NCBI GenBank assembly: GCA_947466535.1
Contig: CANIEV010000030.1
Coordinates: 1 to 32,148 of the forward strand
DNA from: Betaproteobacteria bacterium
Lineage (GTDB): Bacteria > Pseudomonadota > Gammaproteobacteria > Burkholderiales > SG8-39
Direction of reading: 5' to 3'
DNA: 32,148 bases
Of the stretch, positions 26,508 to 32,148 are shown piece by piece (position 1 is the stretch's first letter; each line of letters opens with the position of its first letter). A model generated the notes under the pieces. That model worked only from the letters and a program-made list of their open reading frames with translations. It made no database searches and was not told the origin of the DNA. Position numbers and translations under genes: made by a program.

Positions 26508-27551
26508 ATGCCCGTGACCAAGGAACGCATCACTGAATACCTCAAGACCGGCGTAAAGAACGCCTGGTACCCAGTCATCCCCTCCTGGCGCGTGCTCGAT
26601 GCGCCGGTCGGCCTGACCCGGCTGGGCGAGAACATCGTGCTCTGGCGCGACAAGAACGGCACGGTGCGCGCGCTCGAGGACCGCTGCCCGCACCGCGGCG
26701 CGCGCATGTCGCTTGGCTGGAACCTCGGCGACCGCGTCGCCTGCTGGTACCACGGCATCGAAATCGACGGTACCGGCACGGTCAAGAACGTCCCCGCGGT
26801 GGAGAACTGCCCGCTCGAGGAGAAGAACTGCGTGCGCTCCTACCCGGTGAAGGAAGTGAAGGACGCGATTTTCCTCTGGTTCGGCGACGAACTGAATCGG
26901 GAGCCCGCCCCGCTCACCCTGCCCGAACAGCTCACCTCGCCCGAGTGGGAGGCGATGCTCTGTACCAGCTACTGGAACGCGAACTGGCAGTTCGCGGTCG
27001 ACAACGTGATGGACCCGATGCACGGTGCCTATCTGCACGCGAAGTCGCACTCGATGGCCGAAGGCGACAAGAAAGCGGAGATGCGTCTACGCAAGACCGA
27101 CACCGGCCTGATGTTCGAGAAGGTCGGCCAGCGCGACGTGAATTTCGACTGGACCGAATGGGGTGAAACCGGCAGCTACTGGATGCGGCTTGCCATCCCC
27201 TACCAGAAGAAATTCGGCCCGGGCGGCCAGTTCTTCATCGCCGGCTTCTGCACACCTGTGGACGCCGACAACTGCCAGGTCTATTTCTGGCGCTGCCGCA
27301 AGGTCGAAGGCTGGGCACGCGACACCTGGAAATTCATGTACCGCAACCGGCTCGAAGGTCTGCACTGGGACGTGCTCGAGCAGGACCGCATCGTGCTCGA
27401 GAACATGGCCCCGGACGCACGCAACCAGGAATTCCTCTACCAGCACGATGTCGGCCTTGCGCGTATTCGCCGGGTGCTCGAACAGAAGGCAAAAGAGAGC
27501 CTGGACGCTCTGGATGCCGCCCAGTCGGGCAAGCAAGCGCAATTGGCCTGA
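26508..27551 (+). CDS. Rieske non-haem iron oxygenase, alpha subunit (copy 2)
   Basis: A 347-residue oxygenase of the VanA-like single-subunit type. Rieske cluster ligands are C60-P-H62 and C79-W-Y-H82. The mononuclear iron motif is D169-P-M-H172 and H177, with a likely carboxylate ligand in the later E-Q-D-R segment. Catalysis could be hydroxylation or oxidative demethylation. It shares its whole architecture with copy 1 at 18795-19898, including R-K-T-D-T-G, Q-R-D-V-N-F-D-W and Y-R-N-R-L-E; copy 1 is about 20 residues longer, mainly at its N-terminus. An AGGAG precedes the ATG. It follows the transporter genes and precedes the SDR gene. No beta subunit gene is present, as expected for this class. 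Confidence 0.92.
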   Translation: MPVTKERITEYLKTGVKNAWYPVIPSWRVLDAPVGLTRLGENIVLWRDKNGTVRALEDRCPHRGARMSLGWNLGDRVACWYHGIEIDGTGTVKNVPAVENCPLEEKNCVRSYPVKEVKDAIFLWFGDELNREPAPLTLPEQLTSPEWEAMLCTSYWNANWQFAVDNVMDPMHGAYLHAKSHSMAEGDKKAEMRLRKTDTGLMFEKVGQRDVNFDWTEWGETGSYWMRLAIPYQKKFGPGGQFFIAGFCTPVDADNCQVYFWRCRKVEGWARDTWKFMYRNRLEGLHWDVLEQDRIVLENMAPDARNQEFLYQHDVGLARIRRVLEQKAKESLDALDAAQSGKQAQLA

Positions 27552-27583
27552 TTGAACGGTTGTCACCGAGCGAGACTGAGCGA

Positions 27584-28318
27584 ATGATCCTTAAAGACAA
27601 GCACATTCTGATCACCGGAGGAGCCCGGGGATTGGGCCGCAATTTCGCCGAATGCGCGATCGCCGAAGGCGCAAAGGTGGTGATCTCCGACCTGCTCGAG
27701 GATCTTGGCCGCGAGACAGCAGATGCGATCGGCGCGACTTTCGTGCCGGTGGATCTCGCGAACCCGGGCTCGATCGAGGCCTGTGTCGCCGCTGCCGCAA
27801 AAGCGATGGGCGGCATAGACGGCCTGGTGAACAACGGCGCGATCACCAATTCGGGTGGCAAGACGCTCGATCAGTTGGAGATCGAAATCTGGGACCGGGT
27901 GATGACGGTAAACGTGCGCGGCACCTGGCTCATGACCAAAGCCGCGCGTCCCCACCTCGCGAAATGCGGCCGCGGCAAGGTGGTGAACATCGCCTCCGAC
28001 ACCGCGCTCTGGGGTGCGCCGAAGATCATGGCCTATGTCGCAAGCAAGGGCGCGGTGATCGCGATGACGCGCTCGATGTCACGCGAACTCGGCGGCGAGG
28101 GCATCGCGGTCAACGCGATCGCGCCCGGACTCACGCTGGTCGAGGCGACCGCCTATGTGCCGGAAGACCGGCATCAACTCTACATACAGGGTCGGGCAAT
28201 GAACCGGCCGCAGCAACCGGAAGACGTGAGCGGCGCGGTGATGTTTTTCCTGTCCGACGCCGCGGGCTTCGTGACCGGGCAGCTTCTGCCGGTCAACGGT
28301 GGTTTCGTGATGAACTGA
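27584..28318 (+). CDS. short-chain dehydrogenase/reductase (SDR)
   Basis: A 244-residue classical SDR. The NAD(P) loop T-G-G-A-R-G-L-G is at 11-18 and D36 after the second strand favours NAD. The catalytic set is N110, S138, Y151 and K155. The usual N-N-A-G reads N-N-G-A at 83-86, a mild variant. The role could be oxidation of a dihydrodiol or hydroxyacid made by the neighbouring Rieske enzyme, or of a side-chain alcohol. ATG at 27584 is preferred; a TTG at 27560 would add eight residues. Neither has a strong ribosome site. It lies 32 bases after the Rieske oxygenase in the same unit. Confidence 0.9.
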   Translation: MILKDKHILITGGARGLGRNFAECAIAEGAKVVISDLLEDLGRETADAIGATFVPVDLANPGSIEACVAAAAKAMGGIDGLVNNGAITNSGGKTLDQLEIEIWDRVMTVNVRGTWLMTKAARPHLAKCGRGKVVNIASDTALWGAPKIMAYVASKGAVIAMTRSMSRELGGEGIAVNAIAPGLTLVEATAYVPEDRHQLYIQGRAMNRPQQPEDVSGAVMFFLSDAAGFVTGQLLPVNGGFVMN

Positions 28319-28346
28319 TCTGAACAGCCAACGCAAGGAGAGCAAC

Positions 28347-28892
28347 ATGGGTGAAGCCGCGCCGCAAGGCCTGACAAAAACGTCCTGGGACCGTCCCGCA
28401 GGAGCAAGCTTCAAGGAGTGGATCGAGACGCGCATCGCGCGCCGCGAGACGCGCCGCTACGACTGGGACGCGCTCAAGTTCCAGGCCGACTTCGACCCGA
28501 AATACGGCCGTGCGCAGATGCGCTATGTCGGCACCGGCGGCACCGGCGTGTCCTCGGACAACAACACCGTCCCCGCCGAGCACTTCACGTTTTCCACGAT
28601 GGTGATCCCCGCCGGCCACGAAGGCCCGATGCATCTGCACACCGACGTGGAGGAAATCTTCTTTGTCCTCCGCGGCACGGTAAAGGTGATGGCGGAACTC
28701 AACGGCGAGTACTACGAGACCGTGCTCAAGGATCGCGACCTGATCTCGGTGCCGCCCGGCGTGTACCGCGGTGAAGTCAACATCGGCGACGAAGACGCGC
28801 TGATGTGCGTGATGCTGGGCTCGTCCAGGCCAACCACTCCGACCTATCCGCCGGATCACCCGCTGACGAAGGTGAAGCGTCCGCCGAAGTGA
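28347..28892 (+). CDS. cupin-domain protein with incomplete metal site
   Basis: A 181-residue protein with a single cupin barrel around residues 80-160. Motif 1 is complete: H96, H98, E103 and closing G110. In motif 2, P136-P-G138-x-x-R141 with N145, the expected histidine is an arginine. The fourth metal ligand is therefore missing by eye, so metal binding or the reaction may differ from cupin dioxygenases. The first 70 residues are outside the barrel and contain an R-I-A-R-R-E-T-R-R basic stretch. GGAG precedes the ATG. It sits between SDR and hydrolase genes, where a ring-cleaving dioxygenase, isomerase or lyase would fit. Confidence 0.8.
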   Translation: MGEAAPQGLTKTSWDRPAGASFKEWIETRIARRETRRYDWDALKFQADFDPKYGRAQMRYVGTGGTGVSSDNNTVPAEHFTFSTMVIPAGHEGPMHLHTDVEEIFFVLRGTVKVMAELNGEYYETVLKDRDLISVPPGVYRGEVNIGDEDALMCVMLGSSRPTTPTYPPDHPLTKVKRPPK

Positions 28893-28958
28893 TTCTGCAT
28901 TCGGATTCGCGCCCGATGCCCTGCGCATCCTTGACCACCACTTCCGCAAGATAGGCTC

Positions 28959-29789
28959 ATGGAAACCATCGAACGACAACTGGCGAACTTCCCGGTCAGG
29001 CAGGTGGACGCAAGCCTGCCCGCCTACCGCGAAGCCGGCAGCGGCCGGCCGCTGGTGTTGCTGCACGGCATCGGATCGGGTTCGGGCTCGTTCATTCGCC
29101 AATTGGAAACATTGTCGGATCGGCTTCGCGTGATCGCCTGGGATGCGCCGGGCTACGGCATGTCCCCGGCACTGCCGCAATCCGCACCGGTCGCCGCGGA
29201 CTATGCGTCCGCCCTCACCGGACTGCTCGACGCGCTAGGGCTCGATCGGGTTCTTCTCGCAGGGCATTCGCTCGGGGCGCTCACCGCAGGCGCCTTCGCG
29301 CTTGCACACCCGCAGCGGCTAGGCGGACTCATTCTCATGAACCCGGCAGGCGGCTACGGCGCCGCCGACGAGGAAGTACGCCGCGAAAAACTCGATGCGC
29401 GCCTGTCAATGATGGATCGCCTCGGCCCGCGCGGCATGGCGGAGAAACGCGGCGCGGCGCTGGTCTCGCCCGCGGCGAGCGACGAGGCGAGGCGACTCGT
29501 GGTCTGGAACATGTCGCAACTGCGCCCGGACGGACACGCGCAGGCTGCCCGCATGCTTGCAAGCGGCCGCCTCGCCGAAGACGCGGCGCGTTACGCCGGC
29601 CCGGCGCTGGTGATCGGATCCACCGGGGACACCGTCACACCCGAAGCCGGATGCAAGGCGATCGCCGCGGCGTTCCCGAAAGCACGTTACGTGTCCATCG
29701 AAGGTCCCGGACACGCCTCGTATGTCGAAGCGCCTGGAGAGATAAACACCCGGATCGAGGAATTCGCCCGGGAGATCGGCTGGCTATGA
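28959..29789 (+). CDS. alpha/beta hydrolase
   Basis: A 276-residue alpha/beta-hydrolase-fold enzyme. The oxyanion loop L-L-H-G-I-G is at 34-39, the nucleophile is S104 in G-H-S-L-G, the acid D224 in S-T-G-D-T, and the base H252 in G-P-G-H-A-S-Y. The form and length match the family of carboxylesterases and of C-C bond hydrolases such as MhpC/BphD, and context would allow either an ester cleavage or a meta-cleavage-type product hydrolysis. Its final bases overlap the IclR-type regulator start (ATGA), so the two are translationally coupled. No signal peptide is seen, so it acts in the cytoplasm. Confidence 0.88.
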   Translation: METIERQLANFPVRQVDASLPAYREAGSGRPLVLLHGIGSGSGSFIRQLETLSDRLRVIAWDAPGYGMSPALPQSAPVAADYASALTGLLDALGLDRVLLAGHSLGALTAGAFALAHPQRLGGLILMNPAGGYGAADEEVRREKLDARLSMMDRLGPRGMAEKRGAALVSPAASDEARRLVVWNMSQLRPDGHAQAARMLASGRLAEDAARYAGPALVIGSTGDTVTPEAGCKAIAAAFPKARYVSIEGPGHASYVEAPGEINTRIEEFAREIGWL

Positions 29790-30595
29790 ACACCTCTCGC
29801 TACAACGTGCCCGCACTCGACCGCGGCCTGAAACTGCTGCAACTCTTCGACCGCAGCCAGACGCAACTCAGCGCACCGGAAATCAGCCGGCGCCTCGGCA
29901 TTCCCCGCTCCACCGTGTTCCGTCTGATCCAGACGCTGGAGTCCCTCGGCTTCCTCGAGCGCACCGACACCATCTATCGCCTCGGGCCGGCGGTGCTGCG
30001 CCTCGGGTTCGAATACATCGCCTCGCTCGAAGTCACCGACCTCGGCCGGCCGATCCTCGAGAAACTTCGCGACGACACCGGCATGCCCTGCCAGATCGCG
30101 ATCCGCGACGGGCGCGAGATCGCGATCGCGCTCCGGGTGTCGGCGCCTTCGGCCTTCTCGAGCAACATCCATGTCGGCACGCGCATGCCGGCGCACGCCA
30201 CCGTCCTCGGCCGGCTGTTCCTCACCGACCTGTCGGAGGACGAGCTCGCTCGCCTGTTTCCCGAGCGCACCCTGCCCGCGCATTCGCCGCAGACACCGCG
30301 CACGCTCGCCGATCTCTCACGTCTGCTGCGCGAAGACCGGCAGCGCGGATACGCAATCAGCGAAGCCTTTTTCGAGGCGAGTATTTCCGCGATCGCCGCG
30401 CCGATACGCGATGCGAGCGGCCGCGTCATCGCCGCGATCTCGCTCACCGTGCTGCAGCCGCGTATCGAACCGCAGGACCTGCGCGACAGGCTGGTCATCC
30501 AGGTGCTTGGCGCCGCCGCCGAGTTGTCCGAGCGCCTCAACTACCGCCCGGCACAGCGCCCGCTCACGGAACGCACCGAGCGTGCGATCGCCTGA
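29786..30595 (+). CDS. IclR-family transcriptional regulator
   Basis: A 269-residue regulator. The N-terminal winged helix-turn-helix lies at about 29-58, with S-A-P-E-I-S-R-R-L-G-I-P-R-S-T-V-F-R-L. The IclR effector-binding domain follows, with G-x-x-M-P-A-H-A-T-V-L-G-R near the middle. These proteins bind small aromatic or organic acids and control catabolic operons. ATG at 29786 overlaps the hydrolase stop and has GGGAG upstream; the longer open frame starting inside the hydrolase is not credible. Being inside the catabolic unit it probably controls this island, likely at the 20785-20955 gap. That target is inference. Confidence 0.92.
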   Translation: MNTSRYNVPALDRGLKLLQLFDRSQTQLSAPEISRRLGIPRSTVFRLIQTLESLGFLERTDTIYRLGPAVLRLGFEYIASLEVTDLGRPILEKLRDDTGMPCQIAIRDGREIAIALRVSAPSAFSSNIHVGTRMPAHATVLGRLFLTDLSEDELARLFPERTLPAHSPQTPRTLADLSRLLREDRQRGYAISEAFFEASISAIAAPIRDASGRVIAAISLTVLQPRIEPQDLRDRLVIQVLGAAAELSERLNYRPAQRPLTERTERAIA

Positions 30596-30686
30596 GACGA
30601 CCACTGCCGCCGGAACTCCCTTCACCGCACCCGCAGTACCACGACACCGCAACCAGACAAAACTACAGCGAGACGAGACCCACCCG

Positions 30687-32148
30687 ATGCCCCCCGTCCA
30701 GAACCCCACCGTCGGCGACGTCGTCGCCCGCTTTCTCGAGCGCTGCGGCGTCACCGCCGCCTTCGGCGTGATTTCGATCCACAACATGCCGATCCTCGAT
30801 GCCTTCGGGCGCCGCGCAGCGGAAGAAGCAGCCAGTGGCAAGCCCGCGCCAATCGACTTCGTCATGGCGCGCGGCGAACAGGGCGCGCTCAACATGGCCG
30901 ATGCCTACGCGCGCGTGCGCGGCAGCCTCGGCGTTGGCATCACCAGCACCGGTACCGCCGCGGGCAATGCCTGCGGTTCGATGGTCGAGGCGCAGACCGC
31001 CGGCACGCCGGTGCTGCACCTGACCGGCCAGATCGAGGTCCAGTACCTCGACCGCAACCTCGGCTATATCCACGAAGCGCGCGACCAGCTCACCATGATG
31101 TCGGGCGTCTCCAAGCGCGCGTTTCGCGTGTGGACACCGCAGGACGCGCTTCCCGTGCTCAAGCAGGCGGTACAGCTCGCGATGACCCCCCCGATGGGCC
31201 CGGTGAGCGTCGAGATTCCGATCGATGTGCAACTCGCCACCCTGCCCGCGTGGCCCGCCGATTTCGATCCGCTGCCGATCGCGGTGAACCAACCTTCGGA
31301 GGCCGATCTCGACCGCATCGCCGAGCGCCTCGCAAAGGCGAAGCGCCCGCTGATCTGGTTGGGCGGTGGCGCGCGTTCCGCGCGTACGGCGGCGGAAAAA
31401 CTGGTTGCGATGGGCTTTGGTTTCGTGAGCAGTGTGCAGGGCCGCGGCATCCTGCCGGAAGATCACCCCGCCAGCCTCGGTGCCTACAATCTGCACAAGC
31501 CTGCGGAAGAGTTGTATGCCACCTGCGATGCGCTGCTGGTGGTCGGCTCGCGGCTTCGCAGCAATGAAACGCTGACCTACAAATTGAAACTTCCGAAGCC
31601 GCTGATCCGCGTCGATACCGACCCGGTGCAGGCGGACGGCCCCTATCCGATCGACGACTTTGTCTGCGGCGATTCAGTGCTGGTGCTCGAAGGTCTCATA
31701 AAGCGCCTTGCGGGCAAGACCGCAATCGACCCCGCGCTGCAAAAGGATGTCGCGGCGGCGAAAGTCGCGGCCGAAGCCATCGTGCTCAAGGGCCTCGGAC
31801 CCTACGAGTCGATGGTGGGCGAACTGCAGGCCGCCGCGGGCCGCGATTACATCTGGGTGCGCGACGTGACGCTCAGCAACAGCACCTGGGGCAACCGTTC
31901 CCTGAAACTCTTCGGGCCGCGCGACGGCGTGCACGCGATGGGTGGCGGCATCGGCCAGGGCATACAGATGGCGCTCGGCGCGGCCAAGGGCGCGCCGAAC
32001 CGCAAGGTGCTCTGCCTCTCAGGCGACGGCGGCCTGATGGTGAACGTCGGCGAACTCGCGTCACTCGTGCAGGAGAAGGCAAACGTCACCATCGTGCTGA
32101 TGAACGATGGCGGCTACGGCGTGATCCGCAACATCCAGGACGCGATCT
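30687..32148 (+). CDS. thiamine-diphosphate-dependent enzyme (acetolactate synthase / benzoylformate decarboxylase-like), 3' end missing
   Basis: Open from ATG 30687 to the window end, 487 codons, so the C-terminus lies outside. The order is the N-terminal pyrimidine domain with catalytic glutamate E64 in A-R-G-E-Q-G-A, the central domain, and the C-terminal cofactor domain with G446-D-G-G and N473, the thiamine diphosphate and metal motif. The pattern G-G-G-I-G-Q-G just ahead is typical of the acetolactate synthase superfamily. Such enzymes decarboxylate or ligate 2-oxo acids. In this island a 2-oxo acid from upstream steps is the likely substrate. No acetolactate small subunit is seen, so a biosynthetic IlvB role is unlikely. 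The 91-base gap to the IclR-type gene holds no strong ribosome site, only a weak GAGACC. Confidence 0.88.
   Translation, partial: MPPVQNPTVGDVVARFLERCGVTAAFGVISIHNMPILDAFGRRAAEEAASGKPAPIDFVMARGEQGALNMADAYARVRGSLGVGITSTGTAAGNACGSMVEAQTAGTPVLHLTGQIEVQYLDRNLGYIHEARDQLTMMSGVSKRAFRVWTPQDALPVLKQAVQLAMTPPMGPVSVEIPIDVQLATLPAWPADFDPLPIAVNQPSEADLDRIAERLAKAKRPLIWLGGGARSARTAAEKLVAMGFGFVSSVQGRGILPEDHPASLGAYNLHKPAEELYATCDALLVVGSRLRSNETLTYKLKLPKPLIRVDTDPVQADGPYPIDDFVCGDSVLVLEGLIKRLAGKTAIDPALQKDVAAAKVAAEAIVLKGLGPYESMVGELQAAAGRDYIWVRDVTLSNSTWGNRSLKLFGPRDGVHAMGGGIGQGIQMALGAAKGAPNRKVLCLSGDGGLMVNVGELASLVQEKANVTIVLMNDGGYGVIRNIQDAI

Overview
This GC-rich window looks like a chromosome segment of a betaproteobacterium, probably a Burkholderiales-type or related environmental lineage. 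Supporting this are the order tRNA-Leu, tig, clpP, clpX, lon, hupB, tRNA-Val, tRNA-Asp, a complete hpnCDE squalene set, and two Bug-type (tripartite tricarboxylate, TTT) periplasmic receptors. The lineage call is inferred from gene order and protein style; no database was searched.

Housekeeping half (1-15426). The minus strand carries the trigger factor, ClpXP, Lon and HU protein-quality-control block, bounded by tRNA genes. A divergent plus-strand operon hpnC-hpnD-hpnE (7150-10075) makes squalene from farnesyl diphosphate by the hydroxysqualene route. It converges on the minus-strand pair alr-radA (alanine racemase, DNA-repair ATPase). The lysophospholipid transporter gene lplT is divergent from alr and is followed by hisC. 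A strong bidirectional terminator at about 15445-15486 closes this half.

Accessory half (15499-32148). Two back-to-back transcription units read away from a promoter-bearing gap at 20785-20955. The minus unit reads VOC-fold protein, a palindromic repeat cluster, an 80-aa helix-turn-helix mini-protein, Rieske oxygenase 1, a RidA-like protein, two Bug receptors and an isochorismatase-family amidohydrolase. The plus unit reads Rieske ferredoxin, a 99-aa paralogue of the mini-protein, NitT/TauT-type ABC ATPase, substrate-binding protein 1, a stand-alone MetE-like barrel, substrate-binding protein 2, ABC permease, Rieske oxygenase 2, SDR dehydrogenase, cupin, alpha/beta hydrolase, IclR regulator, and a thiamine-diphosphate enzyme cut by the window end.

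Together the accessory genes read as an uncharacterised catabolic island: uptake, oxygenation by Rieske enzymes fed by the ferredoxin, dehydrogenation, possible cupin chemistry, hydrolysis and C-C chemistry on a 2-oxo acid, under IclR control. The RidA-like and amidohydrolase genes hint at a nitrogen-containing substrate. The substrate cannot be named from sequence. The most distinctive feature is the pair of small recombinase-type HTH proteins, each next to a Rieske protein gene.
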